In this document: positions 8,171-17,147 of the stretch, piece by piece
How the letters are laid out: each line of letters starts with the position of its first letter
Numbering within the stretch: position 1 is the first letter of the stretch
Notes under the pieces: model-generated
Told to the model about the DNA's origin: nothing
The model's database searches: none
Seen by the model: the letters and a program-made list of their open reading frames with translations, nothing else
Made by a program: the position numbers and the translations under genes
Source of the DNA: Dehalococcoidia bacterium
Lineage (GTDB): Bacteria; Chloroflexota; Dehalococcoidia; Tepidiformales; Tepidiformaceae
Length of the DNA stretch: 59,074 nt
Assembly (NCBI GenBank): GCA_020850615.1
Contig: JADZEI010000053.1
Location: 1 to 59,074 of the forward strand
Reading direction: 5' to 3'

Positions 8171-9247
8171 TCAGGGAGTGCCGGGGAAGACGAGCTGGTC
8201 GAGGACGAACACGGCGGCGAGGCCGTTGTGGTCGCTGGCGTAGAGGGGCGTGCCGTCGGCGCGTTCGCCGGGTTTGTCCGCGAACATCACGACCGAAACG
8301 GGCGTCCAGCCGTGGGCGAAGATGTAGTCGGTGCGGGCGGTGAGGTCGGGCTGGACGCCGGCGACGGATTCGCGGCAACAGGTGCCGCCGGGAAGGGCTT
8401 GGGCGACATCGACGAAGGCCATGCGGACGAAGGGGTCGAAGACGGTGGCGCCGGGCGCCTCGCTGAAGTCGCCCATGACGATGGCGGGGCCCTCGGTGCG
8501 GGTGGCGGCGATCCAGTTCGCGAAAAACTGGACCTGCTGGGCGCGGATGCGGTCGCCGCCGCCGGTGAGGTGGGTGAGGTAGACGTCGATCTGGCCGGCG
8601 GGCTCGGGCGCCTTGAGGACGAGGTGCACGGCGACACGCCGTTCGCCGGATTCGGAGGTGCGCGGGTTGAGGACGATGGAGTCGGCGTCGCCGACGAGGG
8701 GCCAGCGGCCGGTCTGGACGAGGAGGAGCTCGCCCTCTTCGAAGCCGACCTGTTTGGCGAGCTCGTCGCTCTGTTCCTTGCTCTGGCCGGGGAACCAGGG
8801 GTTCGCGCGGGCGTAGACGGGCTCGAGCTTCAGCTCTTTGGCGAGGTAGGCGATGGCGCTGCCGTAGGCCTTCGTGACCGACGCTTCGTTGAACCCCACG
8901 ACGTCGGGGTCGAACGCCTTGAGCTCCTGGACGGTGAGCTTGAGGCGCTCTTCGAACGTCTCGCCGGCGAGGGCGTTGTCGGCATCGAGCGTGAGGGGGC
9001 TGGAGAGGTTGATGAAGGCGACGCGGAGCTCCGTCGGGGGCTCGGGCGTGGGGGAAGGGGAGGGTGAGGCGGCCGGGGTCGGGGTGCCGGGCGAGGGTGT
9101 GGGGCTGGGCCACTTCACTTCGCCGCCGTTATCGCCGCAGGAGGCGACGGAGAGGGCGGCGGCGATGGCGAGCACCAGCGCCGCGATGAACGCGAGCCGG
9201 GCGGCCGGGTGGCGAGACCAGGACGGGGCGGGTCGCTTTATTGACAT
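8171..9247 (-). CDS. Endonuclease/exonuclease/phosphatase-fold lipoprotein
   Basis: This 358-residue protein has an N-terminal hydrophobic stretch ending in a lipobox-like SVASC at about residue 33. A Pro/Ser/Thr linker follows, then a catalytic domain of the EEP superfamily from about residue 70 to the end. Recognisable family motifs are FDPDVVGFNEAS, the conserved MGDFSEAPGA and the terminal SDHNGLAAVF. EEP enzymes hydrolyse phosphodiester or phosphomonoester bonds with a bound divalent metal. The lipoprotein form suggests action outside the membrane. Its start codon overlaps the -35 box of the divergent ileS promoter, and no ribosome binding site is evident at this start. Confidence 0.82.
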   Translation of the reverse strand: MSIKRPAPSWSRHPAARLAFIAALVLAIAAALSVASCGDNGGEVKWPSPTPSPGTPTPAASPSPSPTPEPPTELRVAFINLSSPLTLDADNALAGETFEERLKLTVQELKAFDPDVVGFNEASVTKAYGSAIAYLAKELKLEPVYARANPWFPGQSKEQSDELAKQVGFEEGELLLVQTGRWPLVGDADSIVLNPRTSESGERRVAVHLVLKAPEPAGQIDVYLTHLTGGGDRIRAQQVQFFANWIAATRTEGPAIVMGDFSEAPGATVFDPFVRMAFVDVAQALPGGTCCRESVAGVQPDLTARTDYIFAHGWTPVSVVMFADKPGERADGTPLYASDHNGLAAVFVLDQLVFPGTP

Positions 9248-9270
9248 GGGCGCGGCCCCGCTGCTGTACT
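9241..9270 (+). promoter_or_regulatory. Sigma-70-type promoter of ileS
   Basis: TTGACA at 9241-9246 is a perfect -35 box, followed after 18 bases by TGTACT at 9265-9270 as -10 box. Transcription would start near 9277, directly in front of the T-box stem I. The -35 box overlaps the start codon of the divergently transcribed lipoprotein gene. Confidence 0.65.
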
Positions 9271-9396
9271 TGAAGCCAACGGCGACGACGGAGACGAGTA
9301 ACGCCCGGACGCGTGCACAGCGAGCCCCGGAAGGTGCGAAGGGGGCGCAGGCAGCGGGCGTGAAGATCGCTCTCGAGCTTCCGGGGGAAGCGGGTG

Positions 9397-9556
9397 GTTG
9401 GCTGTTGGCTGTTGGCTGTTGGCGCCGCGTTGGGGGCCAGCTTCTTCGCAGCGAACGCCTGAGCTCGTGGTAATACCGGACGGATGCCCACCGTTAGCAG
9501 GGGCAGGCCCTTTCGCGACCGCCTGGCTTAGAGCCAACAGCCAATAGCCAACAGCC
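9397..9556. repeat. Inverted pair of 7-bp tandem tracts inside the T-box leader
   Basis: GTTGGCT is repeated almost four times at 9397-9423, and its complement AGCCAAC/AGCCAAT three and a half times at 9532-9556, with 108 bases between. In RNA the arms can pair almost perfectly into a hairpin closing off the intervening segment. The unit belongs to the same family as the tracts at 20001-20097 and 25496-25510. Confidence 0.85.
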
Positions 9557-9621
9557 GGGCGCGCAGCGGCCGCAGAGTGCCCGCCAGTGGCGGGAAGCAG
9601 GGTGGTACCGCGGGCAAGCAC

Positions 9622-9657
9622 GCTCGTCCCTGGATCCGGGACGGGCGTCTTTTTTTT
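9622..9657 (+). terminator. Intrinsic terminator of the T-box
   Basis: GCTCGTCCC (9622-9630) pairs with GGGACGGGC (9638-9646) over a TGGATCC loop, followed by a run of eight T at 9650-9657. The 5' arm also contains the CGTCCCT segment that would pair with the T-box core in the competing antiterminator. Confidence 0.9.
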
Positions 9658-9753
9658 GGCGTTCGGCACGGCTGGTGCTCGCATCATTCTTGGGTACGAA
9701 GCGCGGCACGCCGCGGACGTTCCCAATCGAACCATTGCCGGGGAGAGTTCGCA

Positions 9754-12700
9754 ATGTTTACGCCGGTGGATAGCAAGGTTTCGTTCCCGCGCCTGGAAGA
9801 GCGCGTCCTCGAATTCTGGAAACAGCACAACGTGTTTGCCCGGAGCGTGGCCGAACGCCCCGCGGACCGGCAGTTCACGTTCTACGAAGGGCCGCCGACG
9901 GCGAACGCGCGGCCGGGCATCCACCACGTGCTGGCGCGCGTGTTCAAGGACCTCATCCCGCGGTACAAGACGATGCAGGGATACCGGGTGCCGCGCAAGG
10001 CGGGCTGGGACACGCACGGGCTGCCGGTCGAGCTCGAGATCGAGAAGGAGCTGGGACTCCAGTCGAAGCCGGAGATCGAGGCCTACGGCATCGCCGAGTT
10101 CAACGAGAAGTGCAAGGCGAGCGTGACCCGCTACGTCGACGAGTGGGTGCGGCTGACCGAGCGGATCGGCTACTGGGCGGACCTCGAGAACGCGTACGTC
10201 ACCTGGCACAACGCGTACATCGAGACAGGCTGGTGGATCTTCAAGCAGCTCTGGGACCACGGGATGGTGTACCAGGACTACCGCTCGACGCCGCACTGCC
10301 CGCGCTGCGGGACGAGCCTGAGCGACCACGAGGTGGCGCTGGGGTACGAGGACGACGTGCCGGACCCGAGCGTGCATGTGAAGTTCCGCGTCCCGGGCGA
10401 GGCGTTCGCGGCGGCGACGGGGCTGGCGGTGCCCGGCGGCGAGCCGGTGAGCCTGGTGGCGTGGACGACGACGCCGTGGACGCTGCCGGGGAACGTGGCG
10501 CTGGCGGTGAAGGCGGACGCGGACTACGGGCTCTACGAACACGAGGGCGAGTATTACGTGCTCGCGGAGGCGCTGGCGGAGAAGGTGCTCGGCGAGCGGC
10601 TGACGCACGCGGGTAGCACGAAGGGCGAGCGGCTCGTGGGGCTCCAGTTCGAGCCGCTCTACCGGCCGGAGCTGCTCGGGCAGGACGTGATGCGCTTCGA
10701 CGAAGAGGGCCGCCTGCGCCGGGTGACGGACGTCGCGACGACGGACGGGCTGCGGCGGGTGATCGCGGCGGACTATGTGTCGCTGGACGACGGCTCGGGC
10801 ATCGTGCACATCGCGCCGGCATTCGGCGGCGAGGACTTCGAAGAAGGCAAGCACTTCCGGCTGCTGTTCGTGCAGCCGCTGGACCTCCGCGGGATCATGG
10901 CGGACGACCTGCCGGGCGCGGGCAAGTTCGCCAAGCAGGCGGACAAGGACGTGATGCGGGACCTGACGGACCGCGGGCTGATGCTCAAGAGCGGGACGAT
11001 CAAGCACACGTACCCGTTCTGCTGGCGCTGCAAGACGCCGCTGCTGTATTACGCAAAGCCGAGCTGGTACGTGCGGACGCGGAGCCAGCAGGAGCAGCTG
11101 ATCAAGGGCAACGAGCGGATCAACTGGTACCCGGAGCACATCAAGGCGGGGCGGTTCGGCAACTGGCTGGAGAACAATATCGACTGGGCGGTGAGCCGGG
11201 AGCGGTACTGGGGCACGCCGCTGCCGTTCTGGCGCTGCCAGGGCTGCGGCGCGGACGCGTGCGTGGGTTCGCACGCGGAGCTCATCGAGCGGGCGGTGGA
11301 CCGGGCAAAGGCGGAGGCGCTGGACGACCTGCACCGTCCGTACATCGACGCGATCCTGCTGCGCTGCGAGCGCTGCGGCGGCGAGATGAAGCGCGTCCCG
11401 GAGGTCGCGGACGCGTGGTTCGACAGCGGCGCGATGCCGTACGCGCAGTGGCACTACCCGTTCGAGCAGGGCGACGGGTTCGACCGGGCGTTCCCGGCGG
11501 ACTTCATCTGCGAGGCGATCGACCAGACGCGGGGGTGGTTCTACACGCTGCACGCGGAGGCGACGCTGCTGAAGGCGGCGGAGGCGGTGCCGGACGGGAT
11601 CGCCTACAGGAACGTGATCTGCCTGGGGCACATCCAGGACGAGAAGGGTCAGAAGATGTCCAAGAGCAAGGGGAACGTGGTGAACCCCTGGGACATCCTG
11701 GACCAGTTCGGGGCAGACGCGACGCGCTGGTACATGTTCTCGGCGGGCTTCTCGCGCACGTCCGGGCGGTTCGGGGCGGGGCTGGTGGAGGAGGGGCTGC
11801 GGCGCTTCCTGCTGACGCTCTGGAACACGTACTCGTTCTTCGTGAGCTACGCGAACATCGACCAGGTGGACCCGCGGCGGCGGCCCGAGGGGACCGCGCC
11901 GGAGATCGACCGCTGGCTGCTGAGCGAGCTGAACGCGCTCGTCCAGAAGGTGACGGACGAGCTGGAGAACTACGACCCGACGGATGCGGCGCGGGCGCTC
12001 GACGGCTTCGTGGACGACCTTTCGAACTGGTACGTGCGGCGGTCGCGGCGGCGGTTCTGGCGCGGCGCGAGCGAGAGCGACACGGACAAGCAGAGCGCGT
12101 ACTACACGCTCTACACGGCGCTGGTGACGGTGACGAAGCTGATCGCGCCGTTCACGCCGTTCGTGGCGGAGGAGCTCTGGCAGAACCTGGTGCGGTCCGT
12201 GGACGCGGATGCGCCGGTCTCGGTACACCTGGCGGAGTGGCCGAAGGCGGACGCGTCGCTGATCGACGACCGCCTGAACGCGGAGACGCAGCTCGTGAAG
12301 CGGGTGTGCTCGCTGGGGCGGGCGGCGCGGGCGAAGGCGCAGATCAAGGTGCGGCAGCCGGTGGCGGAGGTGCTGGCGAAGCCGCGCTACGCGGAGGAGG
12401 CGGAAGCGCTGCGCAGGAACGCGAACCTCGTGCTCGAAGAGCTGAACGCGAAGTCGTTCCAGGTGCTCGAAGACGAGGGCTCGGTGGTGCGGTACGAGGT
12501 GAAGCCGAACCTGCCGGTGCTCGGACGGAAGTACGGCCCTGGAGTCGCGCAGATCCGGACGGGGCTGGCGGCGATGCCGGCGGCGGCGATCGTGGACCTG
12601 GTGCGGCGCGGCCAGAGTATCCCGGTCGAGGGGTACGAGCTGCTGCCCGAGGACATCCTCCTCCAGGCGCACGACACCGAGGGCTACGCGGTCGCGACGG

Positions 12701-13008
12701 ACGGGGGCTACGCGGTGGCGGTGACGACGGCGATCACGCCGGAGCTGGCGGACGAGGGGCTGGCGCGGGAGATCGTGCGGCGGGTGCAGGACATGCGCCG
12801 GGACGCGGGCTTCGAGCTGACCGACCGGATCACGACCTGGTACGCGGGCGACGGCGACATCGCGCGGGTGATGTCGGCGCAAGCGGCCTACATCCAGGGC
12901 GAGACGCTGACGACCGAGCTGGTCGCCGGCGACCCGCCGGAGGGCGCGCACCGGGCCGAGCACGATCTCGAGGGGACGACCCTGGTCCTGGGGGTGCGGA
13001 AGAACTGA
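9754..13008 (+). CDS. ileS: Isoleucyl-tRNA synthetase, type 2, with swapped GIHH signature
   Basis: This 1084-residue class I synthetase charges tRNA-Ile. FYEGPPTANARPGIHH near residues 44-58, KMSKS at residues 634-638 and the isoleucine-specific core identify it. The usual HxGH nucleotide-binding signature reads GIHH at 55-58, with Gly and His exchanged. This variant is known from some type 2 IleRS enzymes and associated with extreme mupirocin resistance. The C-terminal part ends without the zinc-binding cysteines of type 1 enzymes, supporting type 2. ATG 9754 follows GGGGAGAG at a good distance; upstream in-frame codons belong to the T-box terminator. A strong terminator follows, so ileS is monocistronic under T-box control. 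Confidence 0.95.
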   Translation: MFTPVDSKVSFPRLEERVLEFWKQHNVFARSVAERPADRQFTFYEGPPTANARPGIHHVLARVFKDLIPRYKTMQGYRVPRKAGWDTHGLPVELEIEKELGLQSKPEIEAYGIAEFNEKCKASVTRYVDEWVRLTERIGYWADLENAYVTWHNAYIETGWWIFKQLWDHGMVYQDYRSTPHCPRCGTSLSDHEVALGYEDDVPDPSVHVKFRVPGEAFAAATGLAVPGGEPVSLVAWTTTPWTLPGNVALAVKADADYGLYEHEGEYYVLAEALAEKVLGERLTHAGSTKGERLVGLQFEPLYRPELLGQDVMRFDEEGRLRRVTDVATTDGLRRVIAADYVSLDDGSGIVHIAPAFGGEDFEEGKHFRLLFVQPLDLRGIMADDLPGAGKFAKQADKDVMRDLTDRGLMLKSGTIKHTYPFCWRCKTPLLYYAKPSWYVRTRSQQEQLIKGNERINWYPEHIKAGRFGNWLENNIDWAVSRERYWGTPLPFWRCQGCGADACVGSHAELIERAVDRAKAEALDDLHRPYIDAILLRCERCGGEMKRVPEVADAWFDSGAMPYAQWHYPFEQGDGFDRAFPADFICEAIDQTRGWFYTLHAEATLLKAAEAVPDGIAYRNVICLGHIQDEKGQKMSKSKGNVVNPWDILDQFGADATRWYMFSAGFSRTSGRFGAGLVEEGLRRFLLTLWNTYSFFVSYANIDQVDPRRRPEGTAPEIDRWLLSELNALVQKVTDELENYDPTDAARALDGFVDDLSNWYVRRSRRRFWRGASESDTDKQSAYYTLYTALVTVTKLIAPFTPFVAEELWQNLVRSVDADAPVSVHLAEWPKADASLIDDRLNAETQLVKRVCSLGRAARAKAQIKVRQPVAEVLAKPRYAEEAEALRRNANLVLEELNAKSFQVLEDEGSVVRYEVKPNLPVLGRKYGPGVAQIRTGLAAMPAAAIVDLVRRGQSIPVEGYELLPEDILLQAHDTEGYAVATDGGYAVAVTTAITPELADEGLAREIVRRVQDMRRDAGFELTDRITTWYAGDGDIARVMSAQAAYIQGETLTTELVAGDPPEGAHRAEHDLEGTTLVLGVRKN

Positions 13009-13041
13009 GGGGCTGACCGAGTACGTCGCCGCAGGACAACG

Positions 13042-13074
13042 AAAAAGGGGGGGCCTGGTGGCCCTCCCTTTGTT
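13042..13074. terminator. Bidirectional terminator between ileS and the thiolase gene
   Basis: A run of A followed by GGGGGGGCC (13042-13055) pairs with GGCCCTCCC and a following TTTGTTT (13060-13074). The A-rich left flank and T-rich right flank let the hairpin stop both the plus-strand ileS transcript and the convergent minus-strand thiolase transcript. Confidence 0.85.
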
Positions 13075-13099
13075 TGTGGCTGGAATCGGCCGGGTGCTT

Positions 13100-14275
13100 T
13101 TAAAGCATCTCGACGACGACGGCGCTGGCTTCGCCGCCGCCGATGCAGAGGGTGGCGAGGCCGTAGCGGCCGCCGGAGGCGCGGAGGCCGTTGAGCAGGG
13201 TGGCCATGATCCGGGCGCCGCTGGCGCCGATCGGGTGGCCCAGGGCGACAGCGCCGCCGTGGGGGTTCACCTTCTCCGCGTCGAGCTCCAGCTCGCGGAT
13301 CGTGACCATCGGGACGACGGCGAAGGCTTCGTTGATCTCGAAGATGTCGATGTCGGCGATGCCGAGGTCGGCCTTCTTGAGGACCTTGCGGATGCACTCG
13401 ATCGGGGCGGTGCTGAACCAGGAGGGGTCCTGGGCGTGGGAGGCCTGGGCGACGATCCGGGCGACGGGCTTCACGCCCTGGGCAGCTGCCGCGGTTTCGG
13501 ACATGACCACCGCGAGGGCGGCGCCGTCGTTGATCGTGCTGGCGTTCGCGGCCGTGACGGTGCCGTCGCGTTCGAAGGCCGGCCCGAGCCCGGTGACCTT
13601 CGCGAGGTCGACCGAGAACGGCTCTTCGTCCTTATCGACCACGACGACGGACTTCTTCGAGGCGATCTCGACCGGGACGATCTCGTTGGCGAAGTGGCCG
13701 GATTCGGTGGCGGCGCGGGCGCGTTCGTAGCTGCGGATGGCGAACGCGTCCTGCTCTTCGCGGGTGAACTCGTACTCGCGGGCGCAGAGATCGCCGAAGC
13801 TGCCCATGGGCTTGTCCTGGTAGGGGTCCCAGATGCCGTCGTACTGGGTGTGGTCCTTCATTTCGACACTGCCGAACTTGAAGCCGTTGCGGCTGCCCAT
13901 GAGGAGGTGCGGGCCGCGGGACATGCTTTCGACGCCGCCGGCGAAGACGAGGCTGGCATCGCCGAGGCGGATGGCCTGGTCGGCCATCATGATCGCCTTG
14001 AGGCCGGAGCCGCAGACGCGGTTGATGGTGGTGGCGCAGACGCTCTGGGGGAGGCCGCCGGCGAACATGGCCTGGCGGGCGGGCGCCTGGCCCATGCCGG
14101 CGGGGAGCACGCAGCCCATGATCATCTCGTCGACGCTTTCCGGGGCGACGCCGGTGGCGGTGATGGCGTCCCTGACGAGGGTGCCAACGAGCTGGGGGCC
14201 GGGCACGCTGGCAAGCGCGCCGTTCAGCTTGCCGATGGGCGTGCGCTTCGAATAGGCGATGACGGACTGCGACAT
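13100..14275 (-). CDS. Acetyl-CoA C-acyltransferase (thiolase)
   Basis: This 391-residue thiolase condenses or cleaves acyl-CoA thioesters, in fatty acid beta-oxidation or acetoacetyl-CoA formation. The nucleophilic Cys88 lies in INRVCGSGLKA, His347 in ALGHPIGASG and the second catalytic Cys377 in CIGGGEASA. The full length and all active-site motifs are intact. With the acyl-CoA dehydrogenase at 15.9 kb and the enoyl-CoA hydratase at 51.4 kb it fits a fatty-acid-degrading lifestyle, though the three are not in one operon. Chain-length preference cannot be told from sequence alone. Confidence 0.93.
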   Translation of the reverse strand: MSQSVIAYSKRTPIGKLNGALASVPGPQLVGTLVRDAITATGVAPESVDEMIMGCVLPAGMGQAPARQAMFAGGLPQSVCATTINRVCGSGLKAIMMADQAIRLGDASLVFAGGVESMSRGPHLLMGSRNGFKFGSVEMKDHTQYDGIWDPYQDKPMGSFGDLCAREYEFTREEQDAFAIRSYERARAATESGHFANEIVPVEIASKKSVVVVDKDEEPFSVDLAKVTGLGPAFERDGTVTAANASTINDGAALAVVMSETAAAAQGVKPVARIVAQASHAQDPSWFSTAPIECIRKVLKKADLGIADIDIFEINEAFAVVPMVTIRELELDAEKVNPHGGAVALGHPIGASGARIMATLLNGLRASGGRYGLATLCIGGGEASAVVVEML

Positions 14276-14335
14276 GGCGAGGGGTGCTCCGAGCGAGTGT
14301 GCGTCTTTCGATGGTACATGGGCGGGGGCGGTGGG

Positions 14336-14812
14336 TCAGGCGGCGCCGCAGCGCACCTCGAGCGTCATGGTCACGTCTGCGGCGGCCCCGGAGGAGCGGC
14401 GGGCAGGGCCGGAGTAGGTGGCGTTGTTGCCATCAACCTTGATCGCAGCCGCGGCCACGCCCCACTGGACGTCGTCGCGGTTGAACGTGATGGTGGTCGA
14501 ACCGGCGACGGAGACGACGGTGAGGCTGGCGCGGGGGCTCGTCTGCTCGCCGGTGATGAGGATGGTGGAGCCGTCGTTCGAAAGCACGCACTGGGGGACG
14601 ACGAGCGTGGTCACGACGCCGTCGATGGTGACCGTGGCGCGGCCGGGGACGCCGGGAGTGGGCGTGGGCAGGCCGCTGCGGATGGTGCTCGTGCCGGTGC
14701 TCGCGGGACGGCGTGGGGCGGTAGGCGTGACGCCGGACCCGCCACCACTGTCGTCACAGGCCGCCAGCAGGATGGCGCCGAAAAGGACGACCGCAACCCA
14801 CACTCCACGCAT
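14336..14812 (-). CDS. Secreted lipoprotein, possibly LpqH-like fold
   Basis: This 158-residue protein has a signal sequence ending in the lipobox LLAAC at about residue 19, a Gly/Pro/Thr linker, and a compact beta-rich domain with two cysteines (about residues 75 and 155). The pattern of VTIDG, a cysteine followed by a short turn, then a C-terminal VTMTLEVRC resembles the mycobacterial 19-kDa antigen LpqH. This is a weak, pattern-based resemblance. ATG at 14812 is preceded by GGAGGAG. Function unknown; the product should sit outside the membrane. Confidence 0.65.
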   Translation of the reverse strand: MRGVWVAVVLFGAILLAACDDSGGGSGVTPTAPRRPASTGTSTIRSGLPTPTPGVPGRATVTIDGVVTTLVVPQCVLSNDGSTILITGEQTSPRASLTVVSVAGSTTITFNRDDVQWGVAAAAIKVDGNNATYSGPARRSSGAAADVTMTLEVRCGAA

Positions 14813-14892
14813 AGAGCTCCTCCACGAGCTGTACCGCGAGTGAGCTGCGCGGCCTGGGGGCAGCATACCAAGCGGCCGCGCCGAACCGCAGG

Positions 14893-15747
14893 TCAGTCGG
14901 CCGGCTGCGAGGCCCCCGAATGGACCGGCGGTCGCGCGGCGGGGGCTCGCCGCCAGGGATAGAGCACCTGGCCCCAGAAGCTCTCGGGCACGACTTCGCC
15001 GCGGACGCCGAACTGGGCGGGCTGGCGGTCGCGTGGCATGTAGAAGGTGCCGAAAAGCACGTCGAGCCACGGGAACAGCCCGGCGAAGTTCTTGTCGAGG
15101 CCCTCCTGCTCGGAGGTGTGGTGCCAGCGGTGGTAGCAGGGACTGGCGACGACGTACCGGAGTGGGCCGAACCCCCAGGGCACGTTCGAATGGAGCATGA
15201 TCGCGTAGAAGGTGAGGGCGGGGACAAAGATCGCGAGATAGCTGAGGTCGAAGCCGAGGAGGATCACGGGGACGGCCTGGGCCATGCGCTGGCCGGCTTC
15301 GTTCAGGGGGTGGACGCGGACGGAGCTGAGCCAGTCGAGCTCCTCGCTCGAGTGGTGGATGGCGTGGAACTTCCAGAGCATGCCGAGGCGGTGGAAGGCG
15401 CGGTGCGACCAGTAGGCGACGAGCTCGAGCAGGACCAGCGCCTCGATCGCCTGGAGCGCGGGCGGCTGGCGGTTGACCAGGGTTTCGCGGTCCAGCCAGG
15501 CGCGGATGTTTTCGGAGCCGGGGCCGGAGCCGGCGAGGAGGGCGATGACCACGGCCATGACGATGACCATGCCGGCGGTGAGCGGGTTCGCGACGAAGGG
15601 CTGAACGAACCACCAGGCGATGTCGGTGCGCCAGCCACGGCGGCGGCGGCGCTGCCCGGGGATGGCCGGCCAGAAGCGCTCGACGATGCCGAAGACGACG
15701 CCGAGCAGCAGGAGGCCGATCACGGGCGCGAGGAGAAACGCGGCCAT
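14893..15747 (-). CDS. Sterol desaturase/fatty acid hydroxylase family membrane protein
   Basis: This 284-residue membrane protein carries the histidine boxes of the di-iron hydroxylase superfamily: HRAFH, then FHAIHHS, and a C-terminal HHTSEQEGLDKNF segment. Together they bind the two iron atoms that activate oxygen. Hydrophobic segments lie at roughly residues 1-20, 45-75, 90-110 and 150-185. Family members hydroxylate or desaturate sterols, carotenoids or fatty acids; the bacterial substrate is unknown. GAGG lies just before the ATG. It is divergent from the acyl-CoA dehydrogenase gene, with about 135 bases between them. Confidence 0.88.
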   Translation of the reverse strand: MAAFLLAPVIGLLLLGVVFGIVERFWPAIPGQRRRRRGWRTDIAWWFVQPFVANPLTAGMVIVMAVVIALLAGSGPGSENIRAWLDRETLVNRQPPALQAIEALVLLELVAYWSHRAFHRLGMLWKFHAIHHSSEELDWLSSVRVHPLNEAGQRMAQAVPVILLGFDLSYLAIFVPALTFYAIMLHSNVPWGFGPLRYVVASPCYHRWHHTSEQEGLDKNFAGLFPWLDVLFGTFYMPRDRQPAQFGVRGEVVPESFWGQVLYPWRRAPAARPPVHSGASQPAD

Positions 15748-15882
15748 GGCGCGCCTCCTTCGAGGAATCCGGGCACGCTACCGCGCGCGGGACAGGCGGC
15801 GCAAGCGGTCGATTAACCCTGCCTTTGCGCCGCTTCCCGCGGATCGCTAGTGTTGTCGCGCTGCAATTGGAGGGGTTCGAAG

Positions 15883-17085
15883 ATGGAGTTTCGGGACAAC
15901 GGCGAGGAGACGGCCTTCCGGGCGAAGGTGCGCGCGTTCCTGGATGCGGAGTATCCGGCGGAGTACGCCAGCCGGCCGACGGAGTGGGGGTTCTTCAATG
16001 GCGCCGCCCGCATCACCCAGGAGTTCCGCGACTTCATGCGGGGGTGGGTGGCGAAGCTGAACGAGGAGGGGTGGGGCGCGCCGGCGTGGCCGAAGGAGCA
16101 CGGTGGCGGCGGGCTGAGCGTGAAGGAGCAGTTCATCCTGAGCGAGGAGTTCGCCTGGCGGCGGGCGCCGCGCCCGGGCGGGATCGGCCACGGCTGGGCG
16201 GGGCCGACGATCATGGTCTATGGCACGCAGGAGCAGAAGGACCGCTACCTGCCGCGGATCATCAGCGGCGAGGACGTGTGGTGCCAGCTCTTTAGCGAGC
16301 CCGGCGCGGGCAGCGACCTCGCGTCGCTGCAGACGCGGGCGATCCGGGACGGCGACGATTATGTCGTGAATGGCCAGAAGATCTGGACCTCCGGTGCGCA
16401 CCATTCGCACATGGGCATCCTCATCGCGCGGACGAACCCGGACGCGCCGAAGCACCGGGGCGTGAGCTACTTCCTGGTGGACATGAAGACGCCGGGGATC
16501 AGCATCCGGCCGCTGGTGAACATGCTGAGCAGCCACGAGTTCAACGAGGTGTACTTCGAAGACGTGCGCATCCCGGCGTCGTCGCTCCTGGGCGAGGAGA
16601 ACCGGGGCTGGTACATCGCGACGACGACGCTGGACTTCGAACGAAGCGGGATCGCGTCGAGCGTTTCGCACCAGCTGATCACGCGGGACCTGGTGGCATT
16701 CGCAAAGGAAACGGCGACGGGCCAACGAGCGATGGCAGCGAACCCAGGGCTGCGGAACGAGCTGGCGGACCGGGCGATCGAGTCGCAGGTGGAGAGCCTG
16801 ATCAGCTACCGGATCATCTCGATGCAGGACCGGGGGGAGATCCCGAACAAGGAGTCGTCGATCGCGAAGCTGTATTCGAGCGAGTTGGACGTGCGGCTTT
16901 CGGTGACGGGGATGCACCTCGCGGGGCTGCACGGGCAGGTGGACGACCACGAGTGGGCGCCGTCGATCGGCGGGCGGCTGCCGCGGTTCTACATGCACAG
17001 CACGACGAGCCCGATCGGCGGCGGGACGAGCGAGATCCAGCGGAACATCATCGCGATGCGGGGGCTGGGGATGCCGCGGGGGTAA
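15883..17085 (+). CDS. Acyl-CoA dehydrogenase
   Basis: This 400-residue flavoprotein oxidises acyl-CoA at the alpha-beta bond and passes electrons to electron-transfer flavoprotein. The family motifs are QLFSEPGAGSDLASLQTRA (FAD and substrate contact), NGQKIWTSGAHHSHMGILIAR, and the terminal GTSEIQRNIIAMRGLG. ATG 15883 follows GGAGG at about 9 bases; an earlier in-frame codon gives an atypical extension. The middle segment around the usual catalytic glutamate is divergent, so the exact catalytic residue is not assigned. A CCCTCACC-type repeat lies downstream. Confidence 0.92.
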   Translation: MEFRDNGEETAFRAKVRAFLDAEYPAEYASRPTEWGFFNGAARITQEFRDFMRGWVAKLNEEGWGAPAWPKEHGGGGLSVKEQFILSEEFAWRRAPRPGGIGHGWAGPTIMVYGTQEQKDRYLPRIISGEDVWCQLFSEPGAGSDLASLQTRAIRDGDDYVVNGQKIWTSGAHHSHMGILIARTNPDAPKHRGVSYFLVDMKTPGISIRPLVNMLSSHEFNEVYFEDVRIPASSLLGEENRGWYIATTTLDFERSGIASSVSHQLITRDLVAFAKETATGQRAMAANPGLRNELADRAIESQVESLISYRIISMQDRGEIPNKESSIAKLYSSELDVRLSVTGMHLAGLHGQVDDHEWAPSIGGRLPRFYMHSTTSPIGGGTSEIQRNIIAMRGLGMPRG

Positions 17086-17147
17086 CCCTCACCCCCTGTG
17101 GGGATTCTGCTGTCGCGGAGGGAGGGGGATGTGTGTGACGCGATGCG

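Larger units (their letters stand above)
9277..9659 (+). ncRNA. T-box leader (tRNA-Ile sensing) controlling ileS
   Basis: The leader shows the T-box parts in order. Stem I holds a GAGACGAGTA motif at 9291-9300 and a helix formed by ACGCCCG (9301-9307) with CGGGCGT (9355-9361). An ATC isoleucine specifier lies at 9366-9368. A stem III-like hairpin follows at about 9579-9593. The T-box core AGGGTGGTACCGCGGGC is at 9599-9615, and an intrinsic terminator with a T-run ends near 9657. Uncharged tRNA-Ile should pair with the specifier and T-box and stabilise the antiterminator, raising ileS expression. Unusually, a pair of 7-bp tandem repeats in inverted orientation (9397-9423 and 9532-9556) lies in the linker between stem I and stem III. 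Confidence 0.9.

Noticed and set aside
9238-12963. Minus-strand frame of over 1200 codons opposite ileS
   Set aside because: Composition is Arg/Leu/Val/His repetitive; the plus strand carries an intact synthetase, so this is a shadow.
13058-14962. Plus-strand frame opposite the thiolase gene
   Set aside because: Gly/Asp/Ala-rich shadow; thiolase active-site motifs lie on the minus strand.
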